23,447 nt of DNA, from assembly GCA_947457605.1 (NCBI GenBank), contig CANGWP010000014.1, forward strand, positions 1 through 23,447, written 5' to 3'. This document shows, piece by piece, positions 1 through 7,645 of the stretch. This DNA comes from Bdellovibrionales bacterium. Its GTDB lineage: Bacteria > Bdellovibrionota > UBA1018 > CAIMNF01. A model generated the notes under the pieces. The model was given only the letters and a program-made list of their open reading frames with translations, did no database searches and was not told where the DNA came from. A program made the translations under genes and the position numbers. Position 1 is the stretch's first letter; each line of letters starts with the position of its first letter.

Positions 1-487
1 ATTCAAACCAGACAATCTTCCTCAGCTTGGAGCGGTTCTTGATCAAATCCTTCAGAACAATTTCAGTGAAGCGGTTTTTTCGGGTCATGCAAAACACGCT
101 TTGCAAGCACGACTTCCACTGATTCACACTCACTCCGGCCTCCGGGGTTCGTGGCCCCTCAATGATTACTTCAGCGTTTCCCGGGCTCCAGACCTGGGTC
201 ATCCGGGTGATGAATTTTGTGGGCGGCCCTTTTTGATACTCGAAGGTGGAAACAATCGGATCCCCATTGAAACTCTTCGGCCAGGGAACCAGATGGTATC
301 CGTAGCTCAGGGTCATGGAAGATCCGCCATCCCGATCAAGGTCCTCAGGGATCAGAACCTCATAGCTTTCCTCTGAAAGGGTTCCATGAATCAGCGAATT
401 TCGCTCATGCCACCAAACCCGTCCCCCCTGTCCAAGACCGAGGATCACAAGAATCAGGCTTATCCATTTGATTTGAACGGAGCTCAT
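1..487 (-). CDS. Membrane-anchored or exported hypothetical protein (3' end outside window)
   Basis: Reading leftward from an ATG at 487-485, 162 codons stay open to the window edge without a stop, so this is a partial gene whose C-terminus lies outside. The N-terminus (MSSVQIKW, then the hydrophobic run ISLILVILGLG) is a signal peptide or signal anchor, followed by a soluble, probably periplasmic part with PWPKSF, WSPGNAEVIIEGPRTPE and two cysteines (SCLQSVFC). I do not recognise the family. A GGAG lies only 2 nt before the ATG, so the exact start is uncertain. It diverges from dinB across a 74-bp gap. An uninterrupted frame of this length with an N-terminal membrane segment argues for a real gene. 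Confidence 0.6.
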   Translation of the reverse strand, partial: MSSVQIKWISLILVILGLGQGGRVWWHERNSLIHGTLSEESYEVLIPEDLDRDGGSSMTLSYGYHLVPWPKSFNGDPIVSTFEYQKGPPTKFITRMTQVWSPGNAEVIIEGPRTPEAGVSVNQWKSCLQSVFCMTRKNRFTEIVLKDLIKNRSKLRKIVWFE

Positions 488-561
488 GGCTCCATGATAC
501 GGGGAAGCGTAAAAAATGGAAAAGGGTTTCCCGAAGGCCTTTGTGTTAGGATCCTCTTGCA

Positions 562-1659
562 ATGCCGGAACCGTCACCAGAACCCAGGAAGATCATTCAT
601 GTCGACATGGATGCCTTTTACGCCTCGGTGGAACAAAGGGATCACCCCGAATTCCGAGGTCGCCCCGTCATTGTCGGAGGGGATCCTGACGGTCGGGGGG
701 TGGTTGCCGCCTGTTCGTATGAGGCCCGCGCCTTCGGGGTAAGGTCCGCCATGAGCACCACAAAGGCCAAGCGACTCTGCCCGAATGCCATCTTCGTGCA
801 CCCAAGGTTTTCTGCCTATGAAGAGGCAAGTCAAAAAATCAGGGAGATCTTTCACGAGGTGACGGACCTCGTAGAGCCTCTCTCACTCGATGAGGCTTAT
901 CTCGATGTGACTGAAAACAAGTGGAACGAAGCGCTGGCCGGTAAAATCGCGATCCGGATCAAGCGCGAGATCAAACAACGGCTAAACCTCACCGCCTCCG
1001 CAGGGGTGGCTTCCACCATGTTTCTTGCAAAAGTTGCGAGTGATTACCGGAAGCCTGACGGCCTTACGATCATTCCGCCGGAGGAGGCACTTGATTTCAT
1101 CGCGCCCCTCCCCGTTTCAAAGATCTGGGGAGTCGGACCTGCGACAGAGGCGGCACTTCTTCGCATTGGAGTCCGAACGGCAGGGGATCTCCGCGCACTC
1201 TCGGAGGCGAGTGTCCAGGCGGCGCTTGGAAAAAACGGATTGTTTCTTCACAGGCTTGCCCATGGCATTGATGATCGCAGGGTGGACCCGAATTGGGAGC
1301 GAAAAAGTTACGGCGCAGAACGCACCTTCGAAAAAGACATGACCTCGATCACGACTCTCGAGTCTGAGATCCGGGACCTTTGTGTCGAGATCTCGGATGC
1401 GCTGTTGGAAGAAGATCTTCGGGCTCGTACCATCACTCTCAAAATCAGATACGGAAACTTTGAAACCATCACTCGAAGCATCACTCTTCCAAGAGCTCTC
1501 GATTCAGCAGAGCGGATTTTTCAGGAGGCCTTCAAGCTTCTTCATGAGAAGACCGAAGCCGGAATCCGGCCGGTACGACTTGCGGGGATTTCCGCATCCC
1601 ACTTGGTCGGACGCGATGGCCCAGAGCAACTTTGGCTTGAGTTGCCTGAATTCCTTTGA
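562..1659 (+). CDS. dinB: DNA polymerase IV (Y-family translesion polymerase)
   Basis: A 365-residue error-prone polymerase that copies past damaged template bases. The N-terminal palm carries HVDMDAFYASVE (metal-binding Asp15) and SLDEAYLD (Asp110-Glu111, the catalytic acidic pair). The middle has the helix-hairpin-helix region (SKIWGVGPATEAALLRIGVRT), and the C-terminal little-finger domain ends in QLWLEL, resembling the clamp-binding QLxLxL end of E. coli Pol IV. Length is close to the family norm (about 350). The ATG at 562 has an AGGA about 10 nt upstream. The gene stands alone, divergent from the gene at the left edge and convergent (17-bp gap) with the broken methyltransferase. I saw no LexA-type box in the 74-bp upstream region, so SOS control is not visible. 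Confidence 0.96.
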   Translation: MPEPSPEPRKIIHVDMDAFYASVEQRDHPEFRGRPVIVGGDPDGRGVVAACSYEARAFGVRSAMSTTKAKRLCPNAIFVHPRFSAYEEASQKIREIFHEVTDLVEPLSLDEAYLDVTENKWNEALAGKIAIRIKREIKQRLNLTASAGVASTMFLAKVASDYRKPDGLTIIPPEEALDFIAPLPVSKIWGVGPATEAALLRIGVRTAGDLRALSEASVQAALGKNGLFLHRLAHGIDDRRVDPNWERKSYGAERTFEKDMTSITTLESEIRDLCVEISDALLEEDLRARTITLKIRYGNFETITRSITLPRALDSAERIFQEAFKLLHEKTEAGIRPVRLAGISASHLVGRDGPEQLWLELPEFL

Positions 1660-1676
1660 ACGCTTGGAAAGCTAGC

Positions 1677-2148
1677 CTATGAATTTCGAACCGCGATCAA
1701 CTGAACCACGGCGCTAATTCCTGAATGTCCCTCTCCCTCTTGAATCTCGCGATCGAGTTCTTGGAGAGACTTGATCTGAAGAGACCCGAAATCACGCTTT
1801 AGAATTTCGGCCGTCATCATCAGTTCAGGCACGGGCGGCCCCCCGGTTTTGTACTCAAGCTGACGGGGATGATAGGCCTCCAAAATCATCACGCCACCGG
1901 TTTTTAGCGCCGCGCAAGCCCTTGCGTGCACGATCGACCGCTGTGACCTTGAATCCTGAGCGTGCAAGAAAGATCGCATTCCTGCCCTCGCCCTCGGCAA
2001 GACACAGAACCCGGCCCCCTTTTGGAATGAGCGTGAGGTTATCGCGAAGAAAATCATTTGGCTCTTTTCCGTAATGAAAGGCCTCTTTGTCATACCGTTC
2101 ATCCCAGGCAAGAGCTCCCGGGGTCTCAAGATTCTTCAGTTCACTCAT
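1677..2148 (-). pseudogene. TehB-like SAM-dependent methyltransferase, broken by an internal deletion
   Basis: The first part (2148 leftward) reads as a TehB-like class I methyltransferase: WDERYDKEAFHYGKEPNDFL, then the SAM-binding motif I region VLCLAEGEGRNAIFLA and VTAVD. The frame is then lost near 1930 and the family resumes in another frame with VHARACAALKTGG, ILEAYHPRQL and GISAVVQLIAV, ending at 1677. Intact relatives have roughly 50-55 residues between the VD and the xVHxRVxxALKxGG segment, so about 150-165 nt appear missing together with the frame. A full-length enzyme cannot be made: the first reading frame ends at 1855 with an unrelated tail. It is the last gene of the arsR-tolC-RND-DUF2892 operon, and its ATG overlaps the DUF2892 stop by 4 nt. 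An assembly error is possible. Confidence 0.8.
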
Positions 2149-2357
2149 AGCTTGACGCCGCTTTCCCCAGGTTGTTCCCGAATCACCCGCTTCAAAACCA
2201 TTTCAAGCGGACAGAAGCCCGTGAAACTGGACTGAATCAGGTTCAAGCCCACAAAGGCCGTGAAGTACAACCAATTCTCGGAATGTACCTTCGACAACAC
2301 AAGACTCACCAAAACAAAACTACCTGCAAACCGACGGATCCAATTTTCCACTTTCAT
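2145..2357 (-). CDS. DUF2892 (YgaP-like transmembrane domain) inner-membrane protein
   Basis: A 70-residue membrane protein of the DUF2892 family. It shows the family pattern: N-terminal ENWIRRFAG, a first hydrophobic segment (SFVLVSLVLS), then WLYFTAFVGLNLIQSSFTGFCPLE, where the QSxFTGFCP end of the second helix is diagnostic. The same domain anchors the rhodanese of E. coli YgaP, encoded beside the ArsR-family regulator YgaV, which fits the neighbours here. Its ATG overlaps the stop of the RND pump by 4 nt and its stop overlaps the methyltransferase ATG by 4 nt, implying translational coupling. The role is probably in sulfur handling at the membrane; the molecular function is not established from sequence. 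Confidence 0.88.
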   Translation of the reverse strand: MKVENWIRRFAGSFVLVSLVLSKVHSENWLYFTAFVGLNLIQSSFTGFCPLEMVLKRVIREQPGESGVKL

Positions 2358-5300
2358 CTTTCACTCCTTAATTCCCGAAGCCGGGATTTACCTACCAACC
2401 AGTAATACATCGCAGGCACGGCAAATCGACTGAGTGCCGTGGCTGCGATCTCACCAAAAATCAGGCTGACTGCGAGTCCCTGGAAGATCGGATCCGCAAG
2501 CATCACCGCTCCCCCAACCACCACCGCTGCGGCAGTGAGCAGCATGGGTCTGAACCTGAGAACCCCGGCATTGATGACCGCATCTTTCAACGCCGCACCC
2601 TCGGAAATCTGCTGCTCGATGAAATCCACGAGGATGATCGAGTTCCTGACAATGATTCCGGCCCCGGCAATAAAGCCAATCATCGAAGTCGCCGTAAAAT
2701 AAGCGCCCAGCATCGCATGCCCGGGAAGAATTCCAATCAGGCTGATCGGAATCGGCGCCATGATGACGAGCGGTACCGCATAGCTTCTGAACCATCCCAG
2801 CACGAGCACGTAGATCAGGATGATCACGACCGCAAAGGCTCCGCCAAGATCGCGGAACACTTCGTAGGTGATGAACCACTCTCCGTCCCACTTCAAGACC
2901 GGTTCGCGCGTGTCCCAGGGCACATCGGAAGTCTGGGTGCGAACCTTGATCTTGGGATCAAGCTTCAGGATTCCATACACCGGAGCCTCCTCGGCGCCCG
3001 AGAGTTCGCTCATCACCATCACCACGGGCTTCAGATTCTTCCGATACAATACCGGGGTGGTAAGCACCTCGGGCTTTTTCATCAATCCGGAAGCGTCCAC
3101 ACTTCCCGACTCAAAAGACGAGAGTCTTTGTCCTTGAAAGGGGGCCGAGCCTGCGCGACTCCCGGAATTCAAGGACAGGTCGATTCCCACTTCTTCGGGA
3201 GCGAGGTTCTCATCCAGAATCCCGACCCGGCTTTCAGAAAACATCAAGCCACTCAAGGCAGAAAAATCGCGGCTATTGGACCCGAGCAGTCCTCCCCGGT
3301 CAAAATTGAAACCGAATCGAAGTCGGCTCCTCTGATTCCTGAGCGTGGTGTCGAGATCCACAACTCTGGGTTCATTCTTGAATACCGCCTCGATCTCGCG
3401 CGCGGTGGATTCGCGGACCGAAGCATCGGGACCGTAAATTTCAGCAACCATGGTGGATAAAACCGGGGGCCCGGGCGGTACCTCCAGTACCTTCGTTATT
3501 GCATGGTGTTTCTGTCCGAATGCCGAGATGATCGGGCGCAGTCCTTCGATGATCGCGTGACTTGATTCTTTGCGATCGTCCTTTTCACTCAAGACCACCT
3601 GCAGATCCGCTTGATCGTCCTGCCCCCGAAGAAATGCGTGCTTCACCATTCCGGAGAATGAAAACGGAGCAGCCTCGCCCACGAACACCTGCACCCGCTT
3701 CACTTCCGGATGAGTGAGAAGCTCGCGCGAGAGTTCCGTTGACAGTTGAAGGCTCTTTGCGAGAGGTGTCCCGTCTTCATAGTCAAGAAGAACTTGGAAC
3801 TCGTTTTTATTGTCAAACGGAAGCATCTTCACTTTCGCCGCCTTGAAGTAAAGGAGCGAGAACGCAATCAGAAACAAAACACCGACGAGACCCGCGAATA
3901 ACAATACGGCTCGTTTTTTTCCCAGCAGACTCTCCATGATGCCGCGGTAAATCCGATCAAGCTTCCCCTCTTTTTCCGGTGAATCATGAACAGGCTCGTG
4001 CGCCTTCAAGAGCTTCACCGATGCCCAAGGAGTGACAACGAATGCGACGATCAGCGACAGGATCATCGCAAGGCTTGCCCCCACCGGAATCGGTTTCATG
4101 TAGGGGCCCATCATTCCCCGCACAAAGGCCATGGGGAGAATTGCCGCGATCACGGTGAAGGTCGCAAGAATGGTCGGGTTCCCGACTTCGCTCACCGCTC
4201 GGATTGCCGCTTTTGCGATGCCTTGTCTCGGGTCAAGCTTCAGATGGCGCTCGATGTTTTCGACCACGACGATCGCATCATCGACCAAAATCCCGATCGA
4301 GAAGATCAGGGCGAACAGGGTAATCCGGTTCAACGTGTAGCCCAGGAAGTAATAAATTCCGAGAGTAAGAGCAAGGGTCACGGGAATCGCGATCGCAACG
4401 ACAAGTGATGCCCTGAATCCCATTGCTAGCGCAATGAGGGCTGCAACCGAGAGAGTGGCGATCAGGAGGTGCTCGATCAATTCGAGTGATTTCTGATTGG
4501 CCGTTTTTCCGTAATTCCGAAGCTCCGTCATTCGTACGTCTTTTGGCAGTCCCTTGGCAAAAATTTCTGCGCGGGAGAGCAAAGCCTTCGAGAGCTCGAC
4601 CACATTGGTTCCTTTTCTCTTTGAGAATACGATCGAAACCGCATTCTCGACTGAGCCCGCCTTTTCGCGATCCAGCAGCACAGATGCGCGAGTCCTTGCC
4701 TCCGGACCATCGATCACTTCGGCCACATCCCGGACGCGAATCACGCGACCCGCTCTTTGGCCCACCGGCAGATTCTCGATGTCGGCTTTTGAAGAAAGCC
4801 TTCCACCCGCCTCCACATCATACACCCGCTCCTCACTCCAATTTTTTCCAGACGGGGTGAGTACATGGTTCTTTTGAAGTGCATCATAAAGCGCAAGAAG
4901 ACTTACTCCGCTTCCACTCAGGCGCTTCGGATCGGCAATCACCCGAAGAGTACGCCTCAGGCCACCACGCAGCTCCACCCGGGAAAGATCCGGAGTGCTG
5001 GAAAACTCGCGGGCAAGAGGGGCCACCAAGGATCGAAGAGCTGCAGGATCAAGGGTGCTTGAGCTGAAAGCGAGATTCAAAAAAGGAACATCATCGACAG
5101 AAAAAGACCGAACCACCGGATCAGTGACCCCATGGGGCAATTCCTGCTTGGAAACCAGCAATTGATGGTGAACCTTGACCAGACTTGGCTCCATGGGCTC
5201 ACCCACCTTGAAGCGAACCGTAATCAAAGCGCCATTTGCTCTGGAGGAGGAATAAACATATTCAACACCCTCAAGCCCCCAAACCGCACGTTCAATGGGT

Positions 5301-5524
5301 TCGGTTACCTTTCGTTCGACTTCCTGGGCTTCAAGCCCGGGCGCGCCGATTGAAATGTCAATCATCGGTACCGAGATCTGGGGTTCCTCTTCCTTCGGGG
5401 TAAGGACCACCGCCGCAAGTCCGATCAGAATCGAAAAAATTGCAAGAACGGGAGTGAGCTTTGAGTGAATGAAGCCAAGCGCAATTTTTCCTGCCAAACC
5501 GATCTTTTCAGGATTCGTGTTCAT
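2354..5524 (-). CDS. RND-family efflux pump, inner-membrane subunit (AcrB/HAE-like)
   Basis: A 1056-residue proton-driven RND transporter. Visible features: TM1 near the N-terminus (LTPVLAIFSILIGLAAVVLTP), the first periplasmic porter region (GAPGLEAQEVERKVTEPIE), TM4 with the proton-relay pair GILVDDAIVVVENIER (Asp415-Asp416), and TM10 with IIVRNSIILVDF (Arg960-Asn961), where AcrB has Lys940. Length is normal. I chose the ATG at 5524: it lies 2 nt beyond the stop of the TolC-type gene with AAGGA about 9 nt upstream; a longer reading from 5581 would overlap that gene by 55 nt. It shares an operon with a TolC channel but no periplasmic adaptor (HlyD/AcrA type) is encoded between or beside them. 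The substrate is unknown; the regulator suggests export linked to sulfide/persulfide or thiol stress. Confidence 0.95.
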   Translation of the reverse strand: MNTNPEKIGLAGKIALGFIHSKLTPVLAIFSILIGLAAVVLTPKEEEPQISVPMIDISIGAPGLEAQEVERKVTEPIERAVWGLEGVEYVYSSSRANGALITVRFKVGEPMEPSLVKVHHQLLVSKQELPHGVTDPVVRSFSVDDVPFLNLAFSSSTLDPAALRSLVAPLAREFSSTPDLSRVELRGGLRRTLRVIADPKRLSGSGVSLLALYDALQKNHVLTPSGKNWSEERVYDVEAGGRLSSKADIENLPVGQRAGRVIRVRDVAEVIDGPEARTRASVLLDREKAGSVENAVSIVFSKRKGTNVVELSKALLSRAEIFAKGLPKDVRMTELRNYGKTANQKSLELIEHLLIATLSVAALIALAMGFRASLVVAIAIPVTLALTLGIYYFLGYTLNRITLFALIFSIGILVDDAIVVVENIERHLKLDPRQGIAKAAIRAVSEVGNPTILATFTVIAAILPMAFVRGMMGPYMKPIPVGASLAMILSLIVAFVVTPWASVKLLKAHEPVHDSPEKEGKLDRIYRGIMESLLGKKRAVLLFAGLVGVLFLIAFSLLYFKAAKVKMLPFDNKNEFQVLLDYEDGTPLAKSLQLSTELSRELLTHPEVKRVQVFVGEAAPFSFSGMVKHAFLRGQDDQADLQVVLSEKDDRKESSHAIIEGLRPIISAFGQKHHAITKVLEVPPGPPVLSTMVAEIYGPDASVRESTAREIEAVFKNEPRVVDLDTTLRNQRSRLRFGFNFDRGGLLGSNSRDFSALSGLMFSESRVGILDENLAPEEVGIDLSLNSGSRAGSAPFQGQRLSSFESGSVDASGLMKKPEVLTTPVLYRKNLKPVVMVMSELSGAEEAPVYGILKLDPKIKVRTQTSDVPWDTREPVLKWDGEWFITYEVFRDLGGAFAVVIILIYVLVLGWFRSYAVPLVIMAPIPISLIGILPGHAMLGAYFTATSMIGFIAGAGIIVRNSIILVDFIEQQISEGAALKDAVINAGVLRFRPMLLTAAAVVVGGAVMLADPIFQGLAVSLIFGEIAATALSRFAVPAMYYWLVGKSRLRELRSER

Positions 5525-5526
5525 GA

Positions 5527-6843
5527 TCAGATTCCTTCTTTCCTGATGTAGCTTTGCAAAGAACTCCTGCCGCCAATCCACTCGGACTCAAGGCGTACCC
5601 GGTCGAGCAGCAGATCCACCCTTCGATTCAAGGCCTCGGCCAGGGCAAGGGCACCGATCGCGCCATCTTGAAACAAACGAAGCGCAATTCGGGTTTGTTC
5701 GCCGAGCAGCTCCTCGGACTCCCGGATGATTTTGAGATTTGAATCCAGTGCCCGCGCGCGGGATTCCAATTCGTAAAATGCGGTCTTTGCCCGCTCGGAG
5801 GCCTCTTTCGAACGCATCGATTCCCGCTTTGATCTCAAGCTTGATTCACTCAGGCGATTCCACGAGTCCGGACTGAATAAAGACCATTTGAGATAAATTC
5901 CAGCAGTCGTGGTGAATGCGTTTCCACGGTCGCCTGCATTCCAATTCTCCGATCCAAACAACCCTACGCCAGGAAGGTATCGGGAACGTTCCATGGAGGA
6001 CTGTTCATCGGTTGCATGAGCCGAGAGATTCTGAGCCTCCTCGAGCAGTGTGGATTCCGGAGCTCCGGGCATTGGAAGCGTTGCTTCGACAAACTCCGCA
6101 ACATTCGCGGACCTTGGTTCCCAAGGTTCCTGATTGAGACCGGCAAGCACCGAAATCCCGGACTTAAGCCCCTGCTCTTCCGCCATGATGGAATTGATCA
6201 CGGACAAAATGCGGTTTTGAAGCGCACGGAGGCCCAACATCCCGGAGTAGCCGACAGGATTTGCGCGGCTTCCAAGTGCATATCGTTTCAGAATGCCTGA
6301 CAGAGCATCCCGCATCTCGATTGCCCGAGCCTTCGCATGATGGAGCGACAAAATCCTTCCAAAATCGTGACCCGCCTTTGAATGCAACTCAAGCTCCTTT
6401 GCATCCCGGAACTTTTCGCGGGATTCCTGCCAAAATTGAGCAGCCCTGCGCGCGGCCTCCTTCATGCCTCCCTCATACAAGGGAAGCTCCGCCTGCAAAG
6501 AGAGCTGACCATATTTCTGAAATCCGGGTTCATTGAGAGCCGCGGCCGCGAAATCCTGCGAAAGCACCTGACGCTGTCCGAGCTTTGAGAAAAGGGAAAG
6601 CCCCGGATCATTCGTAGTGAAATATCGCCCCCCAAGACTAACGCTTGGGAGCCAGTGAAGCGCCGCCCTCTCGCGAGCCTCTCGCGCCATGCCGGCCTCG
6701 AGCTCCTCGCCCTGCAGGCCACTTGAGTTCGAGCGAATCTTGCCCCAAAGCTCGGAGAACGCGAGCGGTTCGGCACAAGCCCTCTGCGCGCCTGATACTG
6801 CAATCCATACTGACATCAGGAAAACTGCAAATTTCGGGTTCAT
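5527..6843 (-). CDS. TolC-family outer-membrane efflux channel
   Basis: A 438-residue outer-membrane factor. It starts with a clear signal peptide (MNPKFAVFLMSVWIAVSGAQRACA, cleavage probably after ACA). The mature part is largely helical and shows the internal duplication of the OEP family: LHWLPSVSLGG in the first half matches SRYLPGVGLFG in the second, each beginning a beta hairpin followed by long Ala/Glu/Arg-rich helices. I place the start at the ATG at 6843, which overlaps the arsR stop by 4 nt; AAGGAG lies 11 nt upstream. A TTG two codons earlier (6849) is closer to the ideal spacing and cannot be excluded. It is followed after 2 nt by the RND pump and should be its outer-membrane partner. 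Confidence 0.9.
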   Translation of the reverse strand: MNPKFAVFLMSVWIAVSGAQRACAEPLAFSELWGKIRSNSSGLQGEELEAGMAREARERAALHWLPSVSLGGRYFTTNDPGLSLFSKLGQRQVLSQDFAAAALNEPGFQKYGQLSLQAELPLYEGGMKEAARRAAQFWQESREKFRDAKELELHSKAGHDFGRILSLHHAKARAIEMRDALSGILKRYALGSRANPVGYSGMLGLRALQNRILSVINSIMAEEQGLKSGISVLAGLNQEPWEPRSANVAEFVEATLPMPGAPESTLLEEAQNLSAHATDEQSSMERSRYLPGVGLFGSENWNAGDRGNAFTTTAGIYLKWSLFSPDSWNRLSESSLRSKRESMRSKEASERAKTAFYELESRARALDSNLKIIRESEELLGEQTRIALRLFQDGAIGALALAEALNRRVDLLLDRVRLESEWIGGRSSLQSYIRKEGI

Positions 6844-7142
6844 GGACAAAAAATCTCCTTAATGGAATGGATCAGCTTTTTTAGGCGCTCATCAGCTAGC
6901 GTGTAGTACACGGAGGTCCCCTCTTTTCTTGAGCTCAGCACACCCTCGTTCTTCAACCGGATCAAAAACTGGGACATGGCGGATTGAGAGATGCCTCCGA
7001 ACTCCACGAGCTCTCCTACCGTTTTTTCGCGGTCAATCAAGGAGCAGAGCACCTTTAGCCGAATGGGGTGCGAGAGGGATTTCAGCACCTGGCTCACCTC
7101 ATCACACCTGCTTGCCATCATCTTGAGTTCGGATTCTTTCAT
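6840..7142 (-). CDS. ArsR-family repressor, SqrR/BigR/YgaV-like persulfide sensor
   Basis: A 100-residue winged-helix repressor. The N-terminal helices (SQVLKSLSHPIRLKVLCSLI) lead to the recognition helix ISQSAMSQFLIRLKNEGVL and the wing RKEGTSVYYTL. It lacks the ELCVCDL metal box of ArsR/SmtB arsenic sensors. Instead Cys33 (VLCSL) and Cys99 (the terminal FCP) are 66 residues apart, the same spacing as Cys41 and Cys107 of SqrR, whose tetrasulfide formation with persulfides releases DNA; the sequence context also resembles E. coli YgaV. A third cysteine, Cys13, lies in the N-terminal arm. The start is supported by AGAGG about 8 nt before the ATG. It heads the efflux operon and diverges from the DUF302-rhodanese pair; it probably represses both from the palindrome at 7163-7182. 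The effector assignment is inferred, not proven. Confidence 0.88.
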   Translation of the reverse strand: MKESELKMMASRCDEVSQVLKSLSHPIRLKVLCSLIDREKTVGELVEFGGISQSAMSQFLIRLKNEGVLSSRKEGTSVYYTLADERLKKLIHSIKEIFCP

Positions 7143-7162
7143 GTCTTGCCTCTTTTGTTAAA

Positions 7163-7182
7163 ATATTATAATTTTATAATAT
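7163..7182. promoter_or_regulatory. Palindromic operator with overlapping divergent promoters
   Basis: A perfect 9-2-9 inverted repeat, ATATTATAA-TT-TTATAATAT, lies between the divergent arsR and DUF302 genes. It contains TATAAT at 7167-7172 and 7175-7180 on the plus strand and the mirror boxes on the minus strand, so both promoters' -10 elements could lie inside it. AT-rich palindromes overlapping promoters are typical operators of the BigR/SqrR group. Binding by the neighbouring repressor would shut off both directions. The -35 elements are not clear. Confidence 0.65.
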
Positions 7183-7200
7183 ATGCAAGGAGGAGTTTGC

Positions 7201-7281
7201 ATGCTACAAAACCCGCTACCAAAAGGAGTCCTCATTTATGTCCACCCTGAGTTTCGAAGCCACCCTGAACCTGCCCTTTGA
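7201..7281 (+). CDS. Possible 26-codon upstream ORF overlapping the DUF302 start
   Basis: A near-perfect Shine-Dalgarno sequence, AAGGAGGAG at 7187-7195, lies 5 nt before an ATG at 7201 that opens a 26-residue frame (begins MLQNPLPKGVLIY) ending in TGA at 7281. It spans the start of the DUF302 gene in another frame; that gene has its own AAGGAG. The peptide has no recognisable family. It could be a leader that couples or tunes translation of the downstream genes, or simply a chance start beside an unusually strong ribosome binding site. Confidence 0.25.
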   Translation: MLQNPLPKGVLIYVHPEFRSHPEPAL

Positions 7282-7645
7282 TTCTGCAATCGAAAAAACG
7301 ACCGAATGTTTGAAGGCAGAGGGATTCGGCGTTCTTACCCGAATCGACTTTGATCAGAAGATCAAGGAAAAGCTTGGGCATACGCTTCCGAAAACCGCAA
7401 TCTTAGGAGCATGCAATCCGGGATTTGCCTATGAGGCGTATTCCAAAACTCCTGACATGCTACTACTGGTTCCTTGCAATGTCGTAGTGGAAGAGCTCGG
7501 CGCGAACCGATCCAAAGTCCGCCTGATCAAACCCTCCAGCATGGTGAAAACCCTGGACTCGCCTGATCTCGTCAAGATGGCCGAGCAGATTGATGCCGTC
7601 TTGGAACGGGTCTCAAAAGCAATCACTACCGGTGGTGCCAAATGA
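7238..7645 (+). CDS. DUF302 family protein
   Basis: A 135-residue cytoplasmic protein of the DUF302 family. The family core is plain: GFGVLTRIDFDQKIKEKLG, then LGACNPGFAYEAY (Cys59) and LLVPCNVVVEE (Cys80), and a C-terminal amphipathic helix. The biochemical role is not known, but DUF302 genes are common beside rhodaneses and sulfur-metabolism genes. The start is an ATG with AAGGAG about 9-10 nt upstream. Its stop overlaps the ATG of the rhodanese gene by 4 nt, so the two are coupled. The gene is transcribed away from the arsR repressor and is probably under its control through the shared palindrome. Confidence 0.9.
   Translation: MSTLSFEATLNLPFDSAIEKTTECLKAEGFGVLTRIDFDQKIKEKLGHTLPKTAILGACNPGFAYEAYSKTPDMLLLVPCNVVVEELGANRSKVRLIKPSSMVKTLDSPDLVKMAEQIDAVLERVSKAITTGGAK

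Noticed and set aside
488..561. A LexA (SOS) box before dinB
   Set aside because: No CTGT-N8-ACAG or similar palindrome is present in the 74-bp gap; lineage-specific boxes cannot be excluded.
386..742. A 118-codon plus-strand frame overlapping the start of dinB
   Set aside because: It runs through the dinB N-terminus in another frame and antisense to the left-edge gene; no ribosome binding site and no recognisable protein.
5525..5581. An earlier start for the RND pump at 5581
   Set aside because: It would overlap the end of the TolC-type gene by 55 nt and add 19 residues unlike RND N-termini; the ATG at 5524 has a good ribosome binding site.
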